Shown: piece by piece, positions 1 to 5,576 of the stretch | How the letters are laid out: each line of letters opens with the position of its first letter | Position numbering within the stretch: the stretch's first letter is position 1 | From: a bacterium | Lineage (GTDB): Bacteria > Zhuqueibacterota > Zhuqueibacteria > Thermofontimicrobiales > Thermofontimicrobiaceae | DNA: 6,714 nt | Assembly (NCBI GenBank): GCA_025453735.1 | Contig: JALOPY010000138.1 | Coordinates: 1-6,714, forward strand | Direction: 5' to 3' | The notes under the pieces: generated by a model | Seen by the model: the letters and a program-made list of their open reading frames with translations, nothing else | What the model was told of the DNA's origin: nothing | Databases searched by the model: none | Translations under genes and position numbers: made by a program

Positions 1-347
1 ATATTTTCAACAACGGCGAAACCAGCGCCAACCGCAAAGCCATAAATGGCCGAATCGACCAGAAATCCCACTTTATTGGCTCGGATCAAGTAAATGATAT
101 AAATCGCTTTCAATGTCTCCTCGATAACTGGTGAAATGTACCTGGAATAGTCTGAGATTGAATCAACGAATAATGGAGAAAGCCAGTTGTTCAAAAAATA
201 AGCGACGATGGCAACTATTCCACCGATGAATATGGTTAGTACAATCGATCTCAGCCTGACTAGCTTATAGCTATCTAGCGAAACCAGGGCGATGAGAAAG
301 AGAAGTACTGGAAACAGGCTAAGAGCGATTTTGATAAGAATAAACAT
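1..347 (-). CDS. PrsW-family intramembrane protease, partial (C-terminus beyond the window)
   Basis: Reading from the ATG at 347 to the window edge gives 115 codons with no stop. Hydrophobic segments lie at about residues 3-22 and 36-54. The diagnostic PrsW region follows: P73-V-I-E76-E77-T-L-K80, then D98-S-A-I-Y-G-F-A-V-G-A-G-F-A-V-V-E114-N115. This matches the family pattern of an EExxK motif followed by a GFAxxEN motif, in glutamic-type membrane-embedded peptidases (PrsW/CAAX-protease-like). In Bacillus subtilis PrsW makes the first cut in the anti-sigma factor RsiW, but many homologues have no known substrate. The last conserved residues of the family would lie outside the window, so catalytic completeness cannot be judged. 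No Shine-Dalgarno precedes the ATG; a degenerate heptamer array starts 4 nt upstream of it. Family assignment is firm; function here is inferred. Confidence 0.85.
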   Translation of the reverse strand, partial: MFILIKIALSLFPVLLFLIALVSLDSYKLVRLRSIVLTIFIGGIVAIVAYFLNNWLSPLFVDSISDYSRYISPVIEETLKAIYIIYLIRANKVGFLVDSAIYGFAVGAGFAVVEN

Positions 348-350
348 GTT

Positions 351-385
351 TCGATTTTAGATTTTTGATTTTAGAATTCGGAATT
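351..385. repeat. Degenerate heptanucleotide tandem array (NNGAWTT x5)
   Basis: Five consecutive 7-nt units in strict register on the plus strand: TCGATTT, TAGATTT, TTGATTT, TAGAATT, CGGAATT. Positions 3-4 (GA) and 6-7 (TT) are constant. The array ends 4 nt before the PrsW-like start codon, so it would lie in that gene's 5' leader. On the minus strand it contains TAAAAT-like boxes that could serve as a -10 element, but no convincing -35 was found. It resembles the short tandemly repeated repetitive sequences known from other bacteria; function unknown. Confidence 0.65.
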
Positions 386-401
386 TTGTCTCCAACGGAT
401 T

Positions 402-436
402 GAAAAAAAATAACGGATAAAAAATTAAAATCCGTT
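402..436 (-). terminator. Intrinsic terminator downstream of the metalloprotease gene
   Basis: On the minus strand AACGGAT (436-430) pairs perfectly with ATCCGTT (418-412), giving a 7-bp stem with an 11-nt AT-rich loop, followed at once by A and eight T (411-403). It lies about 107 nt past the stop codon of the 996-residue gene and about 55 nt before the PrsW-like ATG, so it probably separates the two transcripts. A third complementary block further on (401-392) could compete for the first arm; see findings. Confidence 0.55.
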
Positions 437-507
437 GGGTTCTCCTTCGGCGAATCAATTAATAGAAATCTGCCAAGGAAGATTGTTTCTATCAGTTAGA
501 AAAAATA
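403..507 (-). repeat. Dispersed intergenic repeat, copy A (long form)
   Basis: Shares three blocks, in the same order and orientation, with the sequence at 6648-6694: an A-run ending in TAAC (403-414), ATCCGTTGGGTT (430-441), and TTGTTTCTATCAGTT plus RGAAAAAA (483-505). Copy A has about 15 extra nt between the first two blocks and about 41 between the last two. Both copies lie upstream of a minus-strand start codon (the PrsW-like gene here, the sigma gene at the other end). The extra segment in copy A supplies the second arm of the terminator stem. Confidence 0.6.
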
Positions 508-542
508 TATTTTTATTTTGCTAAGATTTCAGAATCGAGACA

Positions 543-3533
543 TCACAATATCTTCAATGAAACCATCAATTCCGTCGATGGTTTATCGTATTTCTCGAAC
601 GCTACTGCATAGCCGAATGAGATGGTCGAATTTAATAATGACCAGGTGACCAATCGAACATCCACCTGACCGCCAATATTCATCAGGCGTCTGCGATATT
701 GTTCGGCATCAATATTGGTCACAATCCCCGATGAGAAAAGCGACAATCGAGCCCATCGGAGATAAAAACTGGTCACGCCAACGCGACGGAATCGCAGCGG
801 TGGCAGTGTCCATTCGAGCATCAATTTGCCATAATTGGTGCCGCCAATATCATTCAACTCCACGCCGGGAAAGCTATAATATTCTCGATAGCGGCTCATC
901 TCCTGATAATCAATCCAATTGTTGCCGAATCCACCAAAATAATAATTGGCAAACGGTTCGTCCCGATCGCCAAAAGAATAACCTGCGGAGCTTCTGAGCC
1001 AGATCGAAGAATGTGCAATCGGCAATAAAGTGCCATAATCAAAGCTGGAAAAGAGACGAGGAAAGTATCTTGTGTTGACATAATTTGTCCTGGAGACCAG
1101 CCGCCAGGTAATACCCTTCTCATATTCGACAGCGCCGAGGGATTTGAGCAGATAGGAATAATTTAATCTTGCGCTGAAGGTCAGAAACCGATCAAACGAA
1201 GTCGAAATATTTTGAAAATCAGGCAGCCGTTCCAATCCACCATAGCCAGCGATAGAAAGGGTGTAGTCTAAAATCTTTGGCTTGTTATAAAATAGTGTGT
1301 TATTATATTGCAGTCCCAATGAATAGCCTTTGCGACTGGTTTTGGTCGGACCAAACAGGTCATAAAAATCGGTGGCATTATAGGCGCCATTCAGCTTCCA
1401 ATTCCAATGATGATATTCAAAATTGAGATGAAATCGCTCATTCGCCTTTAAAAACTGGTAGGGCGAATAGGCGGCGGTAACATAAACGCCATCAATACCG
1501 CCCAGTGGATCCTGAAGATTGACTCGAAATCCATACGCTACGAGATCTTTGTAGCCTTCGATCACAGGATAGGCTGAAGCAAGCTTCATCGTTTTCAATC
1601 CGTGATAGCTACCTGAAGAAATTGTCAGTGTGTCGAGGTCGATCAGCGACGGCGAAGGGGGATCGAGCTTCCAGGTTGTTAAGACAGGATATTTTTTGAT
1701 AATTTGATTTCCCAAAAATTTGATCGCTTTGACATGTTGTGGCTCAGCAGCAATCATCGCAGGATAAAATCCCTGTCCCGAATAACGAAAAACAATCAAA
1801 GAGTCATCGGATACTGGCACAGGTCTGAAAAAGCCTGTTTCGCAATTGGTCAGGGCTAAGGTTGTTTTGGTTTCAAAATCATAGCGATATACGTTCGAAA
1901 CACCGCTGTAATAGGAAGTGCCAAACAGATATTTGCCGTCTGGAGAGAACACAAAATTTTGTGGGGAATTATCTTCAAATTCCTCAAGAACTTCATAATC
2001 GCTACTGCCCGCTAACAGATCTTTGATCTTCCATCGGATCAGGCGTTGCCTGCCATTGATTTCGACCAGGGATGCGGATAGATAAGCCCCATCAGGGGAG
2101 ATATCAATATCAAAAATATCTTTGCCATATTTTAATGGCAAAACTTCTTGAAAATGTTGATACGGGTCAGGCACCCTTACCAGCGTTGAAAAACCATCAG
2201 AGTGTCGCACGCCCCAGATGGATTTATCGATGCGATTAAATGCCAGATCGCCCATTCTGGATTTTCTCATCAGCACGGTCACCTTGCCCGTTTGAATATC
2301 GACAACATTTAAATCCCGCCATGAGCTGCTGTTATGGGTGGTAAAAAACAAGCGATTGGAGGATGGATCATAAGTTAGTGAGGTCACATAATAAAGCGCT
2401 GGTGTGGGAACATCACAGATTTTATGAATTGTGGCTTTATCCAAATCGAGCGCAGCGATGTGAGCCATTTGCCCTGGGAAATTCACGCCCACGTACAGTT
2501 TTCTATTAGCAGCATCGTAGCACGTCCGTGAAACTGAACCCAGCGCCCTGGGATATATAATGCGATAGGGAGTGATTGGAGTTAAGCTGATTGAATCCAG
2601 GTTGGCTCGCTGCCAATCATGCTCCCAGGCGATCCACCTCGACCATTCATCATCGAGCGAAACGCCATAGACATTTTTAAACTGCGCCGAAAAATAGCGT
2701 TTGCTCTCCCGGGAGCGATCATACCATTGCAGTAATTTTTCAATGCCATATTGATCTGCCAGATAACTGACAAACCGAGTCCCATAAAGATAAGAGTTGA
2801 CACCGATCTGAAAATCAATGGTCGTGCCTTCAGATTCCAGCCCCACGACATCATAAAAATAACTGCTATCGAGCACCATGGTTCGGAACACCATTTCGTC
2901 ATAGCCGTTCTGGGCTCTGCCAATGCCGCCCGCCATCCAGGTTTCCATGAATACCGCAATCCCCTCATGATACCAACGGGGACAATACCAGCGGGGTGTG
3001 GTCAGAAAGCTGTAAACCATGGAAAGCGGATTTTCCGCAGTGGGCGAGACTTTACCGCCGAACAAAGTTCTAAAAAAAATGTCGGTTTTGTTGGCTTTGT
3101 CAGTCGCCAGCACATGAACCAATTCGTGGTTCATCACCCAATTCATGCGCTCATTGCTCGGCGAGGTTTCATAAACATAGTCAAACGGCTCGATTCCGAC
3201 ATTGATGTAATTCCAGGGAATGGTACTGGTGCCTGCCGAACCATAGTCATTGAAATCCTGGAACAAAATAGTGACTTCCTCTGACGGCGTGTAATTAAAC
3301 AGGGCTCGATGAAATTTCAAAGAATTTTCAAAACAGCGAGCCGTGTGGGGCAGGAGATAGGAATGGTGTTTGTCATAATAAATTAGCCGCAAATTTTTAG
3401 TTCTCAGGGAATATAATGGAACCTGGGCGTTTGAACTGGTAATCAAGAAGAAAGGAATTGTTATTAGAAATATTTTAAAAATTAAGCTGCGAATCTGATC
3501 GAAGATAGGCTTAACGATTGGTATTGGTTTCAT
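543..3533 (-). CDS. Secreted HExxH metalloprotease with TolB-like propeller and C-terminal outer-membrane barrel
   Basis: 996 residues. Residues 1-36 form a signal peptide (basic start, hydrophobic 15-31, likely cleavage after S-S-N-A36). Residues about 40-310 look like a peptidase-MA-type zinc metallopeptidase: H136-E-L-V-H140 supplies two histidine ligands and the catalytic glutamate, and W187-Y-H-E190-G-I-A supplies the probable third ligand, as in gluzincins. Residues about 325-620 show propeller strands with D-x-S-P-D-G-x-Y-L (about 476-484) and F-S-P-D-G-K-Y-L (529-536), typical of TolB/PD40 repeats. Residues about 645-996 alternate aromatic and polar residues as in an outer-membrane barrel (surface-antigen/BamA-like) and end S-L-K-I-L. 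The product probably sits in the outer membrane with protease and propeller in the periplasm or outside. The ATG has only a weak GTGAGAT-like site upstream, but the signal peptide supports the start. Substrate unknown; domain borders are approximate. Confidence 0.85.
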   Translation of the reverse strand: MKPIPIVKPIFDQIRSLIFKIFLITIPFFLITSSNAQVPLYSLRTKNLRLIYYDKHHSYLLPHTARCFENSLKFHRALFNYTPSEEVTILFQDFNDYGSAGTSTIPWNYINVGIEPFDYVYETSPSNERMNWVMNHELVHVLATDKANKTDIFFRTLFGGKVSPTAENPLSMVYSFLTTPRWYCPRWYHEGIAVFMETWMAGGIGRAQNGYDEMVFRTMVLDSSYFYDVVGLESEGTTIDFQIGVNSYLYGTRFVSYLADQYGIEKLLQWYDRSRESKRYFSAQFKNVYGVSLDDEWSRWIAWEHDWQRANLDSISLTPITPYRIIYPRALGSVSRTCYDAANRKLYVGVNFPGQMAHIAALDLDKATIHKICDVPTPALYYVTSLTYDPSSNRLFFTTHNSSSWRDLNVVDIQTGKVTVLMRKSRMGDLAFNRIDKSIWGVRHSDGFSTLVRVPDPYQHFQEVLPLKYGKDIFDIDISPDGAYLSASLVEINGRQRLIRWKIKDLLAGSSDYEVLEEFEDNSPQNFVFSPDGKYLFGTSYYSGVSNVYRYDFETKTTLALTNCETGFFRPVPVSDDSLIVFRYSGQGFYPAMIAAEPQHVKAIKFLGNQIIKKYPVLTTWKLDPPSPSLIDLDTLTISSGSYHGLKTMKLASAYPVIEGYKDLVAYGFRVNLQDPLGGIDGVYVTAAYSPYQFLKANERFHLNFEYHHWNWKLNGAYNATDFYDLFGPTKTSRKGYSLGLQYNNTLFYNKPKILDYTLSIAGYGGLERLPDFQNISTSFDRFLTFSARLNYSYLLKSLGAVEYEKGITWRLVSRTNYVNTRYFPRLFSSFDYGTLLPIAHSSIWLRSSAGYSFGDRDEPFANYYFGGFGNNWIDYQEMSRYREYYSFPGVELNDIGGTNYGKLMLEWTLPPLRFRRVGVTSFYLRWARLSLFSSGIVTNIDAEQYRRRLMNIGGQVDVRLVTWSLLNSTISFGYAVAFEKYDKPSTELMVSLKIL

Positions 3534-3577
3534 GAAAATTATCTCACGTTTGTTTATCGGAAGCTAATAAATTTAAC

Positions 3578-3605
3578 GATATATGATTGCATCCATAAGG
3601 TTCAA
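3578..3605 (-). promoter_or_regulatory. Candidate sigma-70-type promoter of the metalloprotease gene
   Basis: On the minus strand TTGAAC (3605-3600), a 16-nt spacer and TATATC (3583-3578) give 4/6 matches to each of TTGACA and TATAAT. Transcription would start near 3571 and leave a leader of about 38 nt before the ATG at 3533. The region is AT-rich, so chance matches are possible. Confidence 0.35.
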
Positions 3606-3638
3606 TCAAAGTATTTTTCAAAATCTGGAGGTGCAAGA

Positions 3639-3725
3639 ATGCGTGCCTTTCTGCACCGCAAGAGTACATTCCATAAACAGGCTGTCTACGAACTAGGAAA
3701 AATTGGATTTTTAGTCAATATATAG
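3639..3725 (+). CDS. Possible 28-residue small protein inside the palindromic element
   Basis: This is an ATG-to-TAG frame of 28 codons beginning M-R-A-F-L-H-R-K and ending G-F-L-V-N-I. It is the only plus-strand frame here with an excellent ribosome-binding site: GGAGGTG at 3627-3633, 5 nt from the ATG. The peptide is basic in its first half and has a hydrophobic tail, but no recognisable domain. Most of the frame lies in the left arm of the 3660-3813 palindrome. No clear plus-strand promoter was found. It could equally be a chance frame in a mobile repeat or the remnant of a longer gene. Function unknown. Confidence 0.25.
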   Translation: MRAFLHRKSTFHKQAVYELGKIGFLVNI

Positions 3726-3813
3726 TATTATCAATTTTTAGATGATCAATATATTGTATGTCTAGCCCCAAAAATCCTAGTTCATGGACAGGCTGTAAAG
3801 GGAATGCACTCCC
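3660..3813. repeat. Long imperfect palindrome, MITE-like
   Basis: The arms 3660-3698 and 3775-3813 are inverted copies. The core (3677-3698 against 3775-3796) matches at 19 of 22 positions and contains GAACTAGGA; further out CATTCC (3667-3672) pairs with GGAATG (3801-3806), and GAGT (3662-3665) with ACTC (3808-3811). Inside, GGATTTTT and AATATAT blocks are again mirrored with small insertions, so nearly the whole segment can fold on itself around position 3737. Size, AT-rich centre and lack of a transposase suit a MITE or a large REP-type element. No clear target-site duplication was seen at the edges. Confidence 0.6.
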
Positions 3814-3816
3814 TTT
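3797..3816 (+). terminator. Small hairpin, possible plus-strand terminator
   Basis: AAAGGGA (3797-3803) and TCCCTTT (3810-3816) form a perfect 7-bp stem around a 6-nt loop, followed on the plus strand by TTAGCAATTTTT. It would end a plus-strand transcript crossing the 28-codon frame. The T-tract is interrupted, and the hairpin overlaps the right arm of the palindrome, so it may be only part of that element. Confidence 0.3.
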
Positions 3817-3828
3817 TAGCAATTTTTC

Positions 3829-3873
3829 AAATTAAAAATAACAATAAAAGGAGAAGACGCTTCCGCATCTCCT
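3829..3873 (-). terminator. Terminator of the dodecapeptide-repeat gene
   Basis: On the minus strand AGGAGA (3873-3868) and TCTCCT (3854-3849) flank an inner stem GATGC/GCGTC closed by a GGAA tetraloop, so the hairpin is GC-rich with a small bulge. It runs straight into TTTTATTGTTATTTTTAAT (3850-3832). It lies about 125 nt past the stop codon at 3997. The plus strand beyond 3873 also carries six T (3881-3886), so it might act in both directions. Confidence 0.6.
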
Positions 3874-3932
3874 CCTATCATTTTTTACTTTATCAAACCC
3901 GATCTGATAGCCCGTTCTGACACAAATCAAGC

Positions 3933-3988
3933 GTTTACTGTTTACTGATTACTGGTAACTGCTGACTGAAGACTACCAACTGCCGACC
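3933..3988. repeat. Degenerate heptanucleotide tandem array (GNNNACT x8)
   Basis: Eight units in exact 7-nt register on the plus strand: GTTTACT, GTTTACT, GATTACT, GGTAACT, GCTGACT, GAAGACT, ACCAACT, GCCGACC. The G and the ACT are nearly constant while the three middle bases vary freely. The array lies in the 3' untranslated region of the repeat-protein gene, between its stop codon and its terminator. It has the same architecture as the array at 351-385 but a different consensus. Confidence 0.75.
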
Positions 3989-3996
3989 GAAAACAA

Positions 3997-5166
3997 CTAC
4001 TCGTTCTGCTGCTTTTCCAGCGACTGTGCTCGTTCCAACGTCTCCATCTGTTCCAGCGTCTGTGATCGTTCTAACTGCGGCATTTTTTCCAGCGTTTGAT
4101 TTCTCTCCAGGGCGGGCAATTTTTGCAATGTTTCCGCACGTGCTGAAATGGGCATTCTTTCCAGAGCTTCGGCTCGTTCTAAAACGGGCATTTTCTCTAA
4201 CGTTTGTGCTCGCTCCAGGATGGGCATTTTTCCCAGGATTATAGCTCGTTCTATAGCGGGCATTTTTTCTAACGCCTGTGCCCTTTCTAATACCGCCATA
4301 TTTTCCAGCGTTTGGGCTTGTTCCAGAACTGGCAGTCGTTCTAATGCTTGCGAACGTTCCAAGGCAGGCATTTTTTCGAGCGTTTCGGCTCGTTCCACTA
4401 CTGGCATTTTTTCCAGCGCAAATGATCGCTCAATGGCTGGCATTTTATTTATCGCTTCAGCCCGTTCCAGCGCAGGCAGTTTTTCCAGGGTTTTTTGGGA
4501 TTTTTCCAGAGTTGCCATCTGCTCTAATGTTTGACTTTTTTCCAGCGCATCCATTCGCTCTAACGCTTCTGATCTGGAGATTGTCTGCATGAACTCCAAC
4601 GCCTGTGCTCGCTCCAGAACAGCCATATTTTCCAGCACTTCTGTCCGTTCCAATACTGCCATATTTTCAAGCGTTTCGGCGCGCTGCAAAACTGCCATCA
4701 TTTCGAAGGTTTGCGCTCGTTCCAGGACTGGGAATTTTGCCAGTGCCTCAGATCGTGCCAATCCAGGCATTTTTTCTAATGCAAGCGCTCGCTCTATAAC
4801 AGGCATCTTTTCTAGCGTCTGAGATCGATCGAGTGCTGGCATCTTTTCCAATACTTGCGCTTGTTCCAGAGCTGGCATCTTTTCTAACTCTGCGGCTCGC
4901 TCTAACACGGGCATCTTTCCTAATTCGGCAGCTTTCTCTTGCAAAGCTAATAATTGCGCTGCATCTCCCGTCTCTTCTCCCTCTAGTTCTACATCTTGAT
5001 CCGTGATCTGCTCTACCCGATGTTTCTCTGCTTTTTCAACCCCACCGATCGTCCCCTTCACATCCTCAGTTGATGGTGACTGATTCAGGAAAGCAAAGTA
5101 AAGAATAAGGCCAACAGCCACAACTGCCCCGCCAATTAACAACGTCATTCGAGATTGCTTTTTCAT
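3997..5166 (-). CDS. Membrane-anchored protein of 26 dodecapeptide repeats
   Basis: 389 residues. A short basic N-terminus (M-K-K-Q-S-R) and one hydrophobic segment at about 7-27 predict an inner-membrane anchor with the rest in the periplasm. Residues 28-76 form a polar, acid-rich linker. Residues 77-389 are entirely 26 units of 12 residues, consensus ERAQTLEKMPVL; unit 13 (221-233) has one extra lysine. Hydrophobic residues recur at unit positions 3, 6, 9 and 12, with E/R and E/K pairs between. Seventeen units carry proline at position 10. Units 7-12 (149-220) lack it, as do units 18, 25 and 26. The repeats contain no cysteine, tryptophan or tyrosine. The composition predicts strongly helical structure, either a long proline-kinked rod or a solenoid of short helices each starting at the proline. 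No known family was recognised. A good Shine-Dalgarno 8 nt upstream supports the start. The gene lies 104 nt after the sigma/anti-sigma cassette and shares a promoter-like motif with it. Confidence 0.85.
   Translation of the reverse strand: MKKQSRMTLLIGGAVVAVGLILYFAFLNQSPSTEDVKGTIGGVEKAEKHRVEQITDQDVELEGEETGDAAQLLALQEKAAELGKMPVLERAAELEKMPALEQAQVLEKMPALDRSQTLEKMPVIERALALEKMPGLARSEALAKFPVLERAQTFEMMAVLQRAETLENMAVLERTEVLENMAVLERAQALEFMQTISRSEALERMDALEKSQTLEQMATLEKSQKTLEKLPALERAEAINKMPAIERSFALEKMPVVERAETLEKMPALERSQALERLPVLEQAQTLENMAVLERAQALEKMPAIERAIILGKMPILERAQTLEKMPVLERAEALERMPISARAETLQKLPALERNQTLEKMPQLERSQTLEQMETLERAQSLEKQQNE
4000..4938 (-). repeat. 36-bp coding minisatellite (26 units)
   Basis: The DNA behind residues 77-389 is a head-to-tail array of 36-bp units (one of 39 bp). 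Units differ freely at synonymous positions and at a few residues, yet the protein consensus and the 12-codon register are kept without any frameshift. This suggests an old expansion held by selection on the protein rather than a recent slippage product. Confidence 0.85.
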
Positions 5167-5174
5167 GATTGTAA

Positions 5175-5181
5175 CTCCCTC
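5175..5181 (-). promoter_or_regulatory. Ribosome-binding site of the dodecapeptide-repeat gene
   Basis: GAGGGAG on the minus strand, 8 nt before the ATG at 5166. It is among the strongest Shine-Dalgarno sites in the window and fixes the start just before the basic residues and membrane segment. Confidence 0.7.
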
Positions 5182-5225
5182 TTTGGTTAGAAAATAATTT
5201 TTGATTTAATTAAATTCACTCTAAA

Positions 5226-5249
5226 TACAATTAAAAAAATTAAAAGTTG
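5226..5249 (-). promoter_or_regulatory. Candidate ECF-type promoter before the repeat-protein gene
   Basis: On the minus strand the segment reads CAACTTTT-N4-TTTT-N-AATTGTA, that is CAAC, 16 nt, TGTA. It matches the segment before the sigma gene (6612-6589) at 19 of 24 positions with identical spacing. The layout recalls ECF promoters, which have an AAC-containing -35 and a short -10 of CGT(A/C) type 16-17 nt away. A start about 6 nt beyond would leave a leader of about 55 nt. The region is very AT-rich, which weakens the case. Confidence 0.4.
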
Positions 5250-5270
5250 ATTCAGGTTTCAGCCTGTGTT

Positions 5271-5558
5271 CTACAAAGAAATACTTTGTGTAAAACGCAC
5301 TTCTCCCATTACGGATATTTTTAATCCGATGGGCTTGCCATCTACAGCGACCTCGGTGAAAAACAGAAAAAACTGAATGTCTCCTGCCGATAAGCTTCGT
5401 ACATAGTTTTCGCCTGAGTCATAAGATATTTTTGCTCGACTGCCCGAATTGAAGTGCGAAAATCGCAGATGAGATTGGTCATAATCAAATTCAATTTCGA
5501 TCTCCTGCTGGCTGCTCAGGTCAGTTTCGATCACGATGATATTTTGGTGTCGCTTCAT
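5271..5558 (-). CDS. Hypothetical 95-residue protein, third gene of the sigma cassette
   Basis: I do not recognise this family. The product begins M-K-R-H-Q-N-I-I-V-I-E-T-D and has no signal peptide or membrane segment, so it is probably cytoplasmic. Alternating patterns such as E-I-E-I-E-F-D-Y-D (19-27), L-R-F-S-H-F, Q-F-F-L-F-F and L-K-I-S-V suggest a compact, mostly beta fold. There is no cysteine. It begins 18 nt after the anti-sigma stop codon, so it is almost surely co-transcribed. The ribosome-binding site is weak (GGGA about 8 nt upstream). Its stop codon overlaps a 6-bp hairpin (5273-5289) whose sequence also encodes the last residues. Position suggests a role linked to the sigma/anti-sigma pair, for example an accessory regulator, but nothing in the sequence proves it. 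Confidence 0.7.
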   Translation of the reverse strand: MKRHQNIIVIETDLSSQQEIEIEFDYDQSHLRFSHFNSGSRAKISYDSGENYVRSLSAGDIQFFLFFTEVAVDGKPIGLKISVMGEVRFTQSISL

Positions 5559-5576
5559 AGTGATCGTCCCATTGAT

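Larger units (their letters stand above)
3534..3996. other. 463-bp intergenic region rich in structured repeats
   Basis: No conventional gene is visible. In order, the region holds a sigma-70-like promoter for the metalloprotease gene, a small plus-strand open frame with a strong Shine-Dalgarno, an imperfect palindrome of about 150 bp, a 7-bp-stem hairpin at 3797-3816, a minus-strand terminator for the repeat-protein gene, and a degenerate heptamer array ending 8 nt before that gene's stop codon. No transposase fragment, tRNA or riboswitch was recognised. Confidence 0.7.

Noticed and set aside
348..542. Riboswitch in the leader of the PrsW-like gene
   Set aside because: Only simple stems and a terminator are visible; no known aptamer core was recognised.
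2751..3284. Plus-strand open frame of 177 codons opposite the metalloprotease
   Set aside because: It lies opposite the HExxH region of a well-supported gene and shows no recognisable family or start signal.
3534..3996. Insertion sequence or transposase remnant
   Set aside because: No transposase-like translation in any frame and no clear target-site duplication; only the palindrome remains.
4026..4822. Plus-strand open frames opposite the repeat gene
   Set aside because: They only reflect the repetitive composition of the antisense strand; no ribosome-binding sites and no independent domain.
4000..4938. CRISPR array, because of the regular 36-bp period
   Set aside because: Units abut with no spacers, differ from each other throughout, and encode one continuous 12-residue protein repeat on the minus strand.
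5204..5215. 12-bp palindrome ATTTAATTAAAT as an operator
   Set aside because: It consists only of A and T in a very AT-rich stretch, so chance is the simplest explanation.
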